The notes under the pieces were generated by a model, which was given only the letters and a program-made list of their open reading frames with translations, was not told the origin of the DNA and did not search any database. A stretch of 64,000 nt of DNA from Mucilaginibacter aquaedulcis. Its GTDB lineage: Bacteria; Bacteroidota; Bacteroidia; Sphingobacteriales; Sphingobacteriaceae. Of this stretch, positions 8,064 through 17,313 are shown one piece after another (within the stretch, counting starts at the first letter, position 1; every line of letters begins with the position of its first letter). A program made the translations under genes and the position numbers. The stretch is from NCBI RefSeq assembly GCF_030409325.1, contig NZ_JAUFPR010000001.1, positions 372,001 through 436,000 on the forward strand, given 5' to 3'.

Positions 8064-10748
8064 TTATCCTATATTGTTTACCGGCCGGTTTACTGGTAAC
8101 GAAAAATAAAATATGGAGCCTTTTCCCTCTTCGCTATCCACCCAAATGCGGCCGCCTTCGCGTTTAATAATTTCTGAAGAAATGTATAAACCTAAGCCAA
8201 GGCCAGGGAAAGTATGCTGTTTTGCACCGCTTACACGGTAAAATTGCTCAAATACCCTTTGTTGTTTCTCCTTAGAGATACCTATCCCAAAATCCTTAAC
8301 ACTTACCACAACCTCGTCGTTATTTAAACGGGTACCAACAATAATATCTTTAGAGTGGGGTGAGTACTTAATTGCATTAGTGATCAGATTTACCAACACC
8401 TGGCTAATGCGATCCTTATCAGCATATACATTCCCGGTTGGCTGGGTATCTTCAGATAGGGTATGTTTTTGCGTGGTTCGCTGCAAATCTTCCACAACCT
8501 CGGTTATGAGCTCATTAAAATCAAACCAGGTATAATTGAACTGCAGCCTGCCCGAATTTATCTTGGTAACGTCAAGCAAATCGGCAATGAGACTGGTGAG
8601 CCGGTTTAGCTGCGCATCCATCTTTTGGATCATACCGGCCTCCTGCGTGTCGCCTTTTTTAGTCAGTATGCGTTCCAGCACCTGCGTGTAGGCTTTAATA
8701 CTGGTAACCGGCGTTTTTAACTCGTGGCTTGCTATGCCTATAAATTCATCTTTTTGCAGCTGTAACAGTCTCTGTTCGGTAATATCAATGGTTACCCCCA
8801 CCATAAGCATGGCCTTGTCACTTTCATCATAACTGGCCTTGCCCGATGCACTTACCCAGTGTATAGTACCATTGGGCCATTTCACCTGGTATTCGGCGGT
8901 GTACACACTATGGTTGGCTACCGCAGTGGTTACTTTCTGCTCCACCATATCCCGGTATTCGGGCAGTATTACGGCCATCAGGTCGGGAAAGTTAAACTGG
9001 GCGCTGGGGGCTATTCCGTAATTGGCCTTACATTGCGGGGTGCAGGTCATTAAACCGGTAGCCAGCTCAAGCTCATATGAGCCCAGGCGACCAGCCTCCA
9101 GAGCTATCTCCAAACGCTGATTGGTCTTAATCTGTTCTTCACGGGCCTTTTTACGTTCGGTAATATCGCGGCCAACTGCAAACAGGTAGGGTTTCTCGGC
9201 CAGCGTTAAACCAACCATATTAATTTCTACCGGATAAACCGAACCGTTTTTTCGCCGGTAAACAGTTTCAAACGGTGGTATGATCTCTTTTTGCGCCAGC
9301 TGAAATGATCGTTGAAATGCATCCTCATTAAACAACACGTCAACTTCCTTTAACTGTAAGCTTTCAGCTTCCTCCGCTGTATAACCCAGCTGTTCCAGTG
9401 CTTCCGGATTCAAATAATCAAGCAAACCCTCGGCGCAGGTGAGCATAAACATATCCGAGGCATTATCGGCCATGAATTTAAACCTGATCAGTTCCTCCTC
9501 ATTATTTTTTTGTTTGGTGATATCAATAACGGTACCCAGCAACCTGACAGGTTTGCGGGCATCATCGTAATAAACCTTGCCTTCTACCTCAATCCAATGT
9601 ATACTGCCGTCTGCCCATATTACCCGCGCGGTATAATACAGATTACCTGTTTTTAAACCCTGGGCATAGGCCCGTTCGCGATTATACCTGTCGTCGGGGT
9701 GTAGTTTTGCTAGGTATTTGCCATGGCCTGATGGCTCTTCTTCGCCAAAAATTACATTAAAACGCGGCGAACTGAATACCTGCCCGTTGATGAGGTTTAA
9801 ATCAAAAGTGCCCATTTCGGCAGCTTCGAGCGCCAGCCTGGCCCGCTCTTCGGCATCTTCTGTTTTACGGCGGGCAATAAACTCTTCGGTAATATCCTGC
9901 AGCGTACCGTTAAACCTGAGGGCTACACCTTCTTCATTATATTGAGCCTTACCTTTGGCTCTTACAATACGCTCAATGTGCGTATGCGGATCGATGATAG
10001 TATATTCAATATCGTATTTACCTCCCGATGAGGGCTGTAATGTGTTAGAAATTGCCTTTGCTACCCTTTCCCGGTCATGTGGGGCAATAGCGTTAATGGC
10101 ATCAGTAAGTTCAATTTCATCACCGCCTTTCAAGCCAAACCAGTGTTTTATCCTTTCGTTGCCAATAAATTTATTGGTTAGCGGGTTAAGATCCCAGGTG
10201 GCCAGTTCGGCGGCATCAATGGCAAATTCCAGTTCGTTTTTACTTTCCTTTATTTTATTAAGGCTTTGTACCTTTTCGGTAGTTTCAGTACAGGCTACAA
10301 TGATGCCGGAGGGATAGCCATTTTCGTCAATCACAGGGCTGTAGCTGAATGTCCAGTAAATATCTTCGATGGTGCCATTACGATAAAACGGTATCAGCTG
10401 ATCCTCGCTCCAGGTAGCTCCCCCACCCGATAGCACCTGGTTGATCATAGGTTCGAGGATGTGCCATATTTCGGCCCAGAAAATTTTACCGGGCTGGCCC
10501 AAAAGTGTGGGGTGCTTTCCGTTGATGCCCAGGCTTGGGCGGTAGGCATCGTTATAAAAACATATCAGATCGGGGCCCCAATACATGAACATGGGAAACC
10601 GGCTGTTTAAAACTATCCCTATAGTGGTGCGCAGACTTACCGGCCACTGATCCGGGCTACCCAATGACGTTTGCGACCAGTCATGAGCCCTGATCAGAGC
10701 GCCCATTTCGCCCCCGCCCTCTAAAAATTTATACTCGTTTTGCTGCAC
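8064..10748 (-). CDS. Multi-PAS sensor histidine kinase
   Basis: This 894-residue protein has about five successive PAS/PAC-type sensor segments (for example the one ending IIVACTETT, then repeats ending in VIDITKQK, VGRDITERKK and VTIDITEQR). A HisKA domain follows with the phosphorylatable His in ASHELKTPVTSIKAY (near residue 670). The HATPase domain has N box NLITNAIKYSP, G1 box KDFGIGIS and G2 box GLGLGLYIS. There is no signal peptide or clear membrane helix, so it is probably a cytoplasmic sensor. Signals could be redox, ligands or light; none can be assigned from sequence. It is followed by the receiver protein at 7641-8000. Confidence 0.93.
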   Translation of the reverse strand: MQQNEYKFLEGGGEMGALIRAHDWSQTSLGSPDQWPVSLRTTIGIVLNSRFPMFMYWGPDLICFYNDAYRPSLGINGKHPTLLGQPGKIFWAEIWHILEPMINQVLSGGGATWSEDQLIPFYRNGTIEDIYWTFSYSPVIDENGYPSGIIVACTETTEKVQSLNKIKESKNELEFAIDAAELATWDLNPLTNKFIGNERIKHWFGLKGGDEIELTDAINAIAPHDRERVAKAISNTLQPSSGGKYDIEYTIIDPHTHIERIVRAKGKAQYNEEGVALRFNGTLQDITEEFIARRKTEDAEERARLALEAAEMGTFDLNLINGQVFSSPRFNVIFGEEEPSGHGKYLAKLHPDDRYNRERAYAQGLKTGNLYYTARVIWADGSIHWIEVEGKVYYDDARKPVRLLGTVIDITKQKNNEEELIRFKFMADNASDMFMLTCAEGLLDYLNPEALEQLGYTAEEAESLQLKEVDVLFNEDAFQRSFQLAQKEIIPPFETVYRRKNGSVYPVEINMVGLTLAEKPYLFAVGRDITERKKAREEQIKTNQRLEIALEAGRLGSYELELATGLMTCTPQCKANYGIAPSAQFNFPDLMAVILPEYRDMVEQKVTTAVANHSVYTAEYQVKWPNGTIHWVSASGKASYDESDKAMLMVGVTIDITEQRLLQLQKDEFIGIASHELKTPVTSIKAYTQVLERILTKKGDTQEAGMIQKMDAQLNRLTSLIADLLDVTKINSGRLQFNYTWFDFNELITEVVEDLQRTTQKHTLSEDTQPTGNVYADKDRISQVLVNLITNAIKYSPHSKDIIVGTRLNNDEVVVSVKDFGIGISKEKQQRVFEQFYRVSGAKQHTFPGLGLGLYISSEIIKREGGRIWVDSEEGKGSIFYFSLPVNRPVNNIG

Positions 10749-10899
10749 CAGGGACTAAAGTTTATTTGATATGTAAAATCCTAAAGTAAGTATTTGTAGT
10801 AAATAAATTACACTACAAATTAATAATCATTACAACTTGCAACAGCCCTATTTGTTTTAGCTGTACCTATTTTCGCGCTTAACACACAGCAAAAAACAA

Positions 10900-10929
10900 A
10901 AAGCCTGTAAGCAAATACTTACAGGCTTT
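10900..10929 (-). terminator. Rho-independent terminator after the DUF1080 gene
   Basis: The arms AAAGCCTGTAAG and CTTACAGGCTTT form a perfect 12-bp stem with a 6-nt loop, followed on the minus strand by a T-rich tract. It closes the carbohydrate-oxidation locus on the minus strand. Confidence 0.8.
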
Positions 10930-10950
10930 AATATCGTTATAAAAATTGGA

Positions 10951-11724
10951 TTACAACTCGCGTACCCAGATATTTCTGAAGCTAAGCGGCTCGCTTTTAT
11001 CGCCATGAGCCTGCAGTTTTATAGGTGCGGCACCATGTTTTTTACCTTCGTAAGATGCTTTGCCTATGTATTGAGTTGGGCCTTGCAGTTCGTAACTGTT
11101 TTCAACAATAACACCGTTAAAAAATACGGTAGCTTTTGCCGGAGTTTTTACAGTACCGTCCTCGTTAAATACAGGAGCGGTCCAAACTACATCATATACG
11201 TTCCACTCACCTGGTTTAAGGCAAGGGTTTGCCAACGGAATAGCTTGTTTATACAAGCTGCCCGCCATACCGTTTACGTAAGTTTTGTTTTTGTATGAAT
11301 CTAAAACCTGTAATTCGTAACCGGCATCGCCTTTACCTAATGAGGCTAAAAATATACCACTGTTACCACGGGCCTGGCCGGTACCATCAATGCTGGCCGG
11401 TACGCGCCACTCAATATGCAGCTGGTAGTTAGTGAATTTTCTTTTGGTTTCGATATTGCCTTTAGTTTTATCAACGGTAAGGATGCCGCCTTTAACTGTC
11501 CATGAAGCAGGAGTTTGATCGGCTACAGAAACCCACTCGTCCTGGTTTTTGCCATCAAATAAAACGATAGCATCAGATGGGGCTCCGCCCTGTACTTTAG
11601 CGGGAACTACCTCTTTAGGTTCTGGCTGCCAGGTTTCAGTATCTTCGGGTTTGCCGGTTTGCTGCGCGTTAGCCACAAAAAAACTTCCTGCTAAAAGCGC
11701 TGTAAGTATTAATGGATATTTCAT
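10951..11724 (-). CDS. DUF1080 (3-keto-disaccharide hydrolase-like) secreted protein
   Basis: The 257-residue protein has a clear signal peptide (MKYPLILTALLAGSFFVANAQQ) and a concanavalin-like jelly roll with the DUF1080 hallmarks LFDGKNQDEWVS near residue 55, NSGIFL near 122, YELQVLDSY and a terminal FRNIWVREL. Members of this family have been linked to cleavage or hydration of 3-keto-glycosides in Bacteroidota. It is the last gene of a locus rich in GMC dehydrogenases, Gfo/Idh oxidoreductases and TIM-barrel proteins, which fits that role. The exact substrate is not visible. Confidence 0.85.
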   Translation of the reverse strand: MKYPLILTALLAGSFFVANAQQTGKPEDTETWQPEPKEVVPAKVQGGAPSDAIVLFDGKNQDEWVSVADQTPASWTVKGGILTVDKTKGNIETKRKFTNYQLHIEWRVPASIDGTGQARGNSGIFLASLGKGDAGYELQVLDSYKNKTYVNGMAGSLYKQAIPLANPCLKPGEWNVYDVVWTAPVFNEDGTVKTPAKATVFFNGVIVENSYELQGPTQYIGKASYEGKKHGAAPIKLQAHGDKSEPLSFRNIWVREL

Positions 11725-11739
11725 ATTGGTTTTATTGGT

Positions 11740-12615
11740 TTAAACGTGTAGGGTGTTTTTTAAGTAATCGGCACTTTTGGCAATGCTCACATACGGGTCA
11801 ATATTGGTGTAGTTTTCCTGCTCAACAATATAATGCTGAATGCCAGCAAGCTTAGCTTTGCTTAGTATGGTTTTAAAATCAATATCGCCGGTGCCAATTT
11901 CGGTGTTCAGTTCGGCATTTGTTTTATCACGATCTTTGATGTGTACAAACTTAAAACGACCCGGGTGTTTCTGGAATATAGCCAGCGGATCCTGCCCGGC
12001 GCGTACAACCCAGTACAGGTCCATCTCCATATTTACCAGCTTAGGATCGGTGTTGTTCAATATTACATCATAAAAAGTAGTATCACCAACCGGCTGCCAC
12101 TCAAAATTGTGGTTGTGGTAACCCAACTTTAAGCCAGATTCCTTGCAGATCTCGGCAATCTTGTTCATTTTTTCGGCAACGCCTTTGCAATCATCAACCG
12201 TTTTAATAAAGTTGTGGTTTAACGAAGGGATAATGATATAGGTTTGACCAATAGTGTTGGCTACTTCAATGTAAGCTTTCAGATCGTCGGTACTGCCATC
12301 GCCAAAATACTGATCAAGGCCATAGTGACCGCTTGGAGTTTTCAGGCCGTTATCTTTTAACAGTTGGCTAAAATCTTTACCTGGTAAACCCCAATAACCG
12401 GTTTCTTTATTAAAACCAAAGGTTTCAACCTCTTTGTAGCCGGCTTTTGCAACCTGTGCTATTACACCTTTTACATCCTTAGGCAACTGATCGCGCAAGC
12501 TGTATAATTGCAGCCCCACGCCGTTGGCGCTTTTGGCCGATAGAAAGTTTGGTTTCATCATTACACCTGCTGTAATTAGGCCAGCCTGTGCTAAAAAAGT
12601 TCTTCTGGTTGTCAT
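11740..12615 (-). CDS. Exported sugar phosphate isomerase/epimerase-like TIM-barrel protein
   Basis: The 291-residue protein begins with a Tat-like signal (MTTRRTFLAQAGLITAGVMM), so it probably acts outside the cytoplasm. The AP-endonuclease-2/xylose-isomerase-like barrel shows VGLQLYSLRDQL, GYHNHNFEWQP, NMEMDLYWVVRAG and FVHIKDRD, with E, H and D residues placed as metal ligands. Despite the family name, an extracytoplasmic member is unlikely to act on sugar phosphates; in 3-keto-sugar loci such proteins act as lyases, hydratases or epimerases. It is 15 nt upstream of the DUF1080 gene and closely resembles the protein at 26230-27147. Confidence 0.85.
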   Translation of the reverse strand: MTTRRTFLAQAGLITAGVMMKPNFLSAKSANGVGLQLYSLRDQLPKDVKGVIAQVAKAGYKEVETFGFNKETGYWGLPGKDFSQLLKDNGLKTPSGHYGLDQYFGDGSTDDLKAYIEVANTIGQTYIIIPSLNHNFIKTVDDCKGVAEKMNKIAEICKESGLKLGYHNHNFEWQPVGDTTFYDVILNNTDPKLVNMEMDLYWVVRAGQDPLAIFQKHPGRFKFVHIKDRDKTNAELNTEIGTGDIDFKTILSKAKLAGIQHYIVEQENYTNIDPYVSIAKSADYLKNTLHV

Positions 12616-12664
12616 GTAGTTTATTGGTTAGTGTATTGTTTAGAGCAAAATATGAGCGTAAGGT

Positions 12665-13561
12665 TTAAACATCACAAATATGAACCGCCTTGGTTAGCGA
12701 AGCTATCTTATCCGGATTTTTTGGAATGAACTCCTGCGCCACATAACCTTTATGCCCGGTGGCTACAATAGCCTTCATAATAGCCGGGTAATACAGCTCC
12801 TGTGTTTCATCAATTTCGTTACGGCCGGGCACACCACCGGTATGGTAGTGAGATATGTATTGGTGATGATCACGAATATTGCGGATCACATCGCCTTCAT
12901 CAATCTGCATATGATAAATATCATACAGCAGTTTAAAGTTTTCTGAACCCAGCCTTCTGCATAGTTCGGCACCCCATGATACACGGTCGCACTGGTAATC
13001 TTTATGGTCAATTTTGCTGTTAAGCAGTTCCATTACCAATACAACATTATGTTTTTCGGCGAGGGCTACCAGTGGTTTTAAACCTTCAACGCAGTTGTTC
13101 CAACCGGTTTCATCGTCTTTGCCACGGCGGCTGCCGCTAAAGCATATCAGTTGTTTATAACCTGCCTCAGCAACCTTCGGTATCATTTCCGAATAGTTTT
13201 TTTGCAGCTGGGCATGAAACTGTTTATCACCAAAACCATCGGTAAGGTTAATTTCGGCCCCGTTGCACATGGACGAATACAGGCCGTATTTTTTAAGTGT
13301 AGGCCAATCCTTGGGCCCCACCAGGTCTATCCCTTTTATGCCGATAGCTTTGGCAGCAATGCACAGCTCTTCAACCGTCATGCTGCTGTAGCACCATTGG
13401 CATACCGCATGGTTAATATTACCCTTTAAAGTATCAGCTGCCATTTGTTTATCCTTTTCGGGTTGGGTAAATGAAGTTACTAACACACCCGACGCCGCTA
13501 TGGTAGCGGTGCCAGCAAGCATTTTCTTTATAGCCGATCTCCGGTTTTGATTTGATGCCAT
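12665..13561 (-). CDS. Hydroxypyruvate isomerase-like TIM-barrel protein, exported
   Basis: The 298-residue protein starts with an RR-containing signal (MASNQNRRSAIKKMLAGTATIAASG). The barrel has NHAVCQWCYSSMTVEELC, ICFSGSRRG, VVLVMELLNSKIDH, LLYDIYHMQIDEGD, ISHYHTGGVPGRNEID and VAQEFIP, a pattern typical of hydroxypyruvate-isomerase-like members of the xylose-isomerase-like superfamily. E, D, H and E ligands for a divalent metal are present. It is separated by only 5 nt from the transporter at 13567-14808, so co-transcription is likely. A role in processing oxidised sugars is inferred from context. Confidence 0.82.
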   Translation of the reverse strand: MASNQNRRSAIKKMLAGTATIAASGVLVTSFTQPEKDKQMAADTLKGNINHAVCQWCYSSMTVEELCIAAKAIGIKGIDLVGPKDWPTLKKYGLYSSMCNGAEINLTDGFGDKQFHAQLQKNYSEMIPKVAEAGYKQLICFSGSRRGKDDETGWNNCVEGLKPLVALAEKHNVVLVMELLNSKIDHKDYQCDRVSWGAELCRRLGSENFKLLYDIYHMQIDEGDVIRNIRDHHQYISHYHTGGVPGRNEIDETQELYYPAIMKAIVATGHKGYVAQEFIPKNPDKIASLTKAVHICDV

Positions 13562-13566
13562 GGTTA

Positions 13567-14808
13567 TTAGATTTTGGTTTCGGCAATAGCTTCACCAGCC
13601 TTTTTATCCTTAAAGAAGAGTATGAACATGATAAATACTACAGCCGCGATGCCTGCAGGTATCAACCATATCATTTTCCAATCGTGCCCGGCTGGGCTGT
13701 TATAGCTGTCAGAAATTAAACCGGCTATATAAAAGCCGATAAGCATACCAACACCGTAAGTAGCCAGGGTGATCATGCCCTGAGCAGCACTTTTGTATTG
13801 GATACCGGCCTTAGAGTCGGTGTAGATCTGTCCGGATACAAAGAAGAAATCGTAACATACACCGTGCAGTGCTATACCTATAATAAGCAGGAAGCTTAAT
13901 TCGCCGGCGTTACCGTAGGCAAACATGGTATACCTTACGGCCCAAGCCAGCATACCTACCAGGATTGTCCATTTAAAGCCGAATTTTTTAAAGAAGATAG
14001 GCAAGCAAAGTAAAAACAATACTTCCGAACCCTGGCCAATGGTCATTTTCCCGGTTGGGTTCTCCACTTTAATATCAGCTAAAAATGCACCCGCGTTTTG
14101 ATAATAAAAAGCCAGCGGTATACAGATTAGGATAGATGCCACGAAAAATATAGCGAAGTTTTTGTCTTTCAACAGTTTTAAAGCATCAAGGCCAAGCATT
14201 TGGCCCACATTCACTTTTTGCCCTTTGGCAACCTTCGGCGGGGTGCTTGGCAATGTAAAACTGAACAATCCTAAAATCAACGATGCTATACCGGCCATCA
14301 GGAAGGTATTTCTTAAAAAGCCCTGGCTTATACCATCCGGTGAATCCCAGTGAAATAAATAGCTGATAGCAATACCGGCCAATATCCAGCCGATGGTTCC
14401 CCAAACGCGTATTGACGAGAATTCTTTCTCAGGGTCGGTCATTTGATTAAACGATACCGAATTTACCAGCGCCAGTGTTGGCATGTATAATACCATGTAA
14501 CCTAATACATACGGGTAAAATAACGATACATCGGGCGCTTTGTACATCTGGTACATTAAAGCAGCACCCAGGATATGTAATACCCCGAGAATTTTTTCTG
14601 CATTAAAATACCTGTCGGCAATTAAGCCAATAATGAAGGGCGCTATGATGGCCCCCCATGATTGAGTTGAAAATACCGAACCTGCCTGTACTCCTGTGGC
14701 ATGTAATGTTTTATCTAAAAATGTACCTAATGTAACAAACCATGCTCCCCAGATAAAAAACTCGAGGAACATCATGGTAGAAAGTTTTACCCTGATTCCA
14801 GTGGTCAT
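13567..14808 (-). CDS. Nucleoside:H+ symporter-type MFS transporter
   Basis: The 413-residue protein has about twelve hydrophobic helices. The N-terminus MTTGIRVKLSTMMFLEFFIWGAW is typical of the NupG/XapB nucleoside-permease branch of the MFS. In Bacteroidota these proteins often sit in sugar loci and may carry sugars rather than nucleosides. Its position between the TIM-barrel genes and the cytochrome suggests import of oxidised or cleaved sugar products; the actual substrate is unknown. Confidence 0.8.
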   Translation of the reverse strand: MTTGIRVKLSTMMFLEFFIWGAWFVTLGTFLDKTLHATGVQAGSVFSTQSWGAIIAPFIIGLIADRYFNAEKILGVLHILGAALMYQMYKAPDVSLFYPYVLGYMVLYMPTLALVNSVSFNQMTDPEKEFSSIRVWGTIGWILAGIAISYLFHWDSPDGISQGFLRNTFLMAGIASLILGLFSFTLPSTPPKVAKGQKVNVGQMLGLDALKLLKDKNFAIFFVASILICIPLAFYYQNAGAFLADIKVENPTGKMTIGQGSEVLFLLCLPIFFKKFGFKWTILVGMLAWAVRYTMFAYGNAGELSFLLIIGIALHGVCYDFFFVSGQIYTDSKAGIQYKSAAQGMITLATYGVGMLIGFYIAGLISDSYNSPAGHDWKMIWLIPAGIAAVVFIMFILFFKDKKAGEAIAETKI

Positions 14809-14838
14809 AAATTATTTTATAAAGTAGATAAAATCAGG

Positions 14839-15282
14839 TTATTTCTTTAATGATAAAACGTATTTAACCATTTCTTTAGCGTCATCTAATGATAAAGCAG
14901 GGTGTGGAGTCATTGGGATATCGCCCCAGTTACCTTTACCACCTGCAATTACTTTTTTAGCCAGGGTTTCGATGTTGGCATCGGTAGCCTCATATTTAGC
15001 AGCTACGTCCTGAAATGCAGGGCCAATAAGCTTGGTATCAACCTTGTGGCAGGTATTGCAATCAGATGCAGCAAGTAAACCTTCGCCAGCTTTTGAACCT
15101 GCCGAACCGCCGGTTGGCTCCGCGCCTGTTTTGCTTACAACGGTATCAGCATCAGAGTTGCTGGCTTTTGCAGTTTGATTTGCTGCCTGAGTACTGTCAG
15201 TGCCACCTGATTTGTCTGATGAACTGCCGCCGCAAGCAGTAACTACCGCACTGATACAAAGAATAAAAAATGCCTTTTTCAT
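14839..15282 (-). CDS. Lipoprotein class I cytochrome c
   Basis: The 147-residue protein has a lipoprotein signal with candidate lipid-bearing C17 (ISAVVTAC), a flexible Ser/Thr/Gly/Ala-rich linker to about residue 66, then a single heme site C75-N-T-C78-H79 (CNTCHK). The downstream GDIPMTPHP segment offers a Met ligand. Length and layout fit a small membrane-anchored electron carrier. Within this locus it is the natural acceptor for electrons from the two FAD dehydrogenases at 21800 and 23775. Confidence 0.9.
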   Translation of the reverse strand: MKKAFFILCISAVVTACGGSSSDKSGGTDSTQAANQTAKASNSDADTVVSKTGAEPTGGSAGSKAGEGLLAASDCNTCHKVDTKLIGPAFQDVAAKYEATDANIETLAKKVIAGGKGNWGDIPMTPHPALSLDDAKEMVKYVLSLKK

Positions 15283-15417
15283 ACGTGTTTTTTTTAGTAA
15301 TAACCAGTCAGAAAGATATCTGTTTTTTACAATTACTATTCCTGATGGTCTGTTAGTTGGTTTAATAGATTAATAATGGGTGAAAAATACAATTTTTTAT
15401 ATAATAAAGTGTACTTT

Positions 15418-16698
15418 TTACACGGCAATTGTAGTTAAAGGCGCTGTTTTGTTTTTGCCGCGCATGTAAAATACCAAACCGGCAAAAGCAACGATCAGTA
15501 CCAGCGGAATAGCAAGCGTTAAGTGCAGCACATCCGGACCGGCCAAACTTTTTGCCGATTCAAGTGCCTTAGCCATATCTGTACCGGGCGCAGCCTTCAG
15601 GTATACAGCCGGATCGGCCCCTGCTGGTAGTTTTGAGGCTACAATGCCATCATAATATTTACCCATTACAATAGTATATAACGATACGGCAAACATGCCC
15701 GCACCCCCCATCAGGTTTAAGCCTAAAGCGCCTGATTTTGGAATATTCTCTGAAACGAAGCCCAGCATGGTTGGCCAGAAAAAGCAAACGCCCATACCAA
15801 AAATGATGGCTGCCAAAAATATAATGTCGCCGGTCATGGTGCTCAGCAGGTACAAGCCCAGGGCTGCCAGTGTGGTTGATATTAACAATACCATTTGAGG
15901 CGAAAAGCGTTTAAGCACCGGCTTGGCAAAGGCACGGCCTACTACCATTACACCGGTATCCAACGTTAATAGCAGCAGCGCGTTGCTGGTTACATTTTTT
16001 AATAATACATCAAGCCACTGGCCGGTAAACAGCTCGGTAATTGCTGTACCAAACATGCAAATGAACATGAAGATAAACAATGGCGATGCCACCGCCTTAT
16101 ACATACCTGCTGTTGATACGCCCGATGCCACACGTTCCGTTACCGGAAAATCGAGCCTTGAAAATAAATAGCCATATATTAATGTAGGTATCAGCATCAT
16201 GCCTACCTGTACCTGCCAGTTTAAACCGATAAGCTTAAACAGCGTTACGATAAGCGTACCGATAACTATACCGCCCGGAAACCATAAATGGAAATGACTT
16301 AGTTTGGTTGTTTTGTTTTCGGTATATAACGAGGTTACCAGTGGGTTGCAGGCAGCTTCAACGGTACCGTTAGCAATGCCGATAACCAGGGTAGAGAAAA
16401 ACAGTGTCCAATACCCGGTAGCGAAGATAGTTAATAATATACCTGTTAAGTGAAACAGGAACGCCATAACCAGCAAGCGTTTCATGCCTATAATATCTAC
16501 AATGATACCGCCAATAACTACAGCCAGTGGGAAACCCCAGAAAGCGGTTGCTGTTATTGTTCCTAACTGGGAGGCATTTAATTCAAACTTTGTGCCCAGA
16601 TCGCCCAAAATACCGGCACGAATGCCGAATGATAAAGATGTTACCAACAGGGATAAACAACTGGCCCTGAAGAGCTGTGTACGGTTAATGGTTTGCAT
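15418..16698 (-). CDS. MFS transporter
   Basis: The 426-residue protein has twelve predicted helices and MFS loop features such as GIIVDIIGMKRLLV between helices 2 and 3. The overall pattern resembles sugar-type MFS proteins in Bacteroidota (FucP/NagP-like), but I cannot pin the subfamily. It sits inside the carbohydrate-oxidation locus, 135 nt upstream of the cytochrome gene, and is likely to import a sugar or a product of the pathway. Confidence 0.8.
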   Translation of the reverse strand: MQTINRTQLFRASCLSLLVTSLSFGIRAGILGDLGTKFELNASQLGTITATAFWGFPLAVVIGGIIVDIIGMKRLLVMAFLFHLTGILLTIFATGYWTLFFSTLVIGIANGTVEAACNPLVTSLYTENKTTKLSHFHLWFPGGIVIGTLIVTLFKLIGLNWQVQVGMMLIPTLIYGYLFSRLDFPVTERVASGVSTAGMYKAVASPLFIFMFICMFGTAITELFTGQWLDVLLKNVTSNALLLLTLDTGVMVVGRAFAKPVLKRFSPQMVLLISTTLAALGLYLLSTMTGDIIFLAAIIFGMGVCFFWPTMLGFVSENIPKSGALGLNLMGGAGMFAVSLYTIVMGKYYDGIVASKLPAGADPAVYLKAAPGTDMAKALESAKSLAGPDVLHLTLAIPLVLIVAFAGLVFYMRGKNKTAPLTTIAV

Positions 16699-16770
16699 TT
16701 AAAAAGATATTTAGGTGAAAATTGGTTAATTGGTATACCAAATATAATGCTTTTATTAATCCGCGGTACC

Positions 16771-16860
16771 TGTCATGCTGAACTTGTTTCAGCATCCCAT
16801 ATGATGGGCTTTCCCGTTGGTACTCAGCGTGTGGGATCCCGAAATAAATTCGGGATGACG
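16771..16860. repeat. Palindromic intergenic repeat, TGTCATGCTGAA family
   Basis: The element starts TGTCATGCTGAACTTGTTTC with a hairpin AAC..GTT region and ends CCCGAAATAAATTCGGGATGACG. A shorter relative (CCTGAAACAAGTTCAGGATGAC) lies at 61721-61744. Non-coding. Confidence 0.7.
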
Positions 16861-16901
16861 TTCTTTTACCTCAGCCGTTATTGATGTTCGGAATATTTTC
16901 A

Positions 16902-17022
16902 ATTCCCTCCTTAGGGAGGGGTGTGGTGGAATTGTGTAATGGCAGGGAGGGGTTTTTACGCAATTTCAAACGAATAAGTCTGCCCCTGAAACCCCTCCCT
17001 ACACCCTCCCAAGGGAGGGAAT
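16902..17022. repeat. Nested palindromic repeat built from CCCTCC/GGGAGG arms
   Basis: Outer arms ATTCCCTCCTTAGGGAGG (16902) and CCTCCCAAGGGAGGGAAT (ending 17022) enclose inner arms AGGGAGGGGTTT and AAACCCCTCCCT. It has the same palindrome-within-palindrome plan as the elements at 7483, 38883 and 44420. Confidence 0.75.
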
Positions 17023-17134
17023 CGCACAGGCTCTCACTCTTTTATTTCTTCCGACACCTAATAGTGACAACATCTATATTGGCTAAGACGACGTTCCTTT
17101 TTGCTCTGCAGCGAGCTTTTAGCTTCAGCTTTCA

Positions 17135-17199
17135 GCTGAATGTAAGCTGAAAGCTTACTTCATGGTAACCACGAGATACGCTGCGCTAATCTCGTGGTA
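17135..17199. repeat. Diverged repeat shared with 7387-7444
   Basis: GCTGAATGTAAG, CCACGAGATACG and GCTAATC occur in the same order as in the copy at 7387. Here they form a longer hairpin: ACCACGAGAT pairs with ATCTCGTGGT. Confidence 0.5.
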
Positions 17200-17218
17200 G
17201 TAATTTTTTTATTCACAA

Positions 17219-17302
17219 TGTCATTTCAACCAAAGGGAGAAATCTTATACAATCGGCATAACCGATGTAGAAGATCTCTCCTCGTTCCTCGTTCGAGATG
17301 AC
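17219..17302. repeat. Palindromic intergenic repeat, TGTCATTTCGA family, copy 2
   Basis: The element runs from TGTCATTTCAAC to GAGATGACA and contains AGAAATCTTATAC, matching the inner arm of the copy at 7239-7356. It lies just downstream of the TIM-barrel gene that ends at 17314. Confidence 0.75.
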
Positions 17303-17313
17303 ACTTTGATAAT

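Noticed and set aside
16699..17313. Insertion sequence in the repeat-rich gap
   Set aside because: No transposase or remnant of one is visible; only short palindromic elements.
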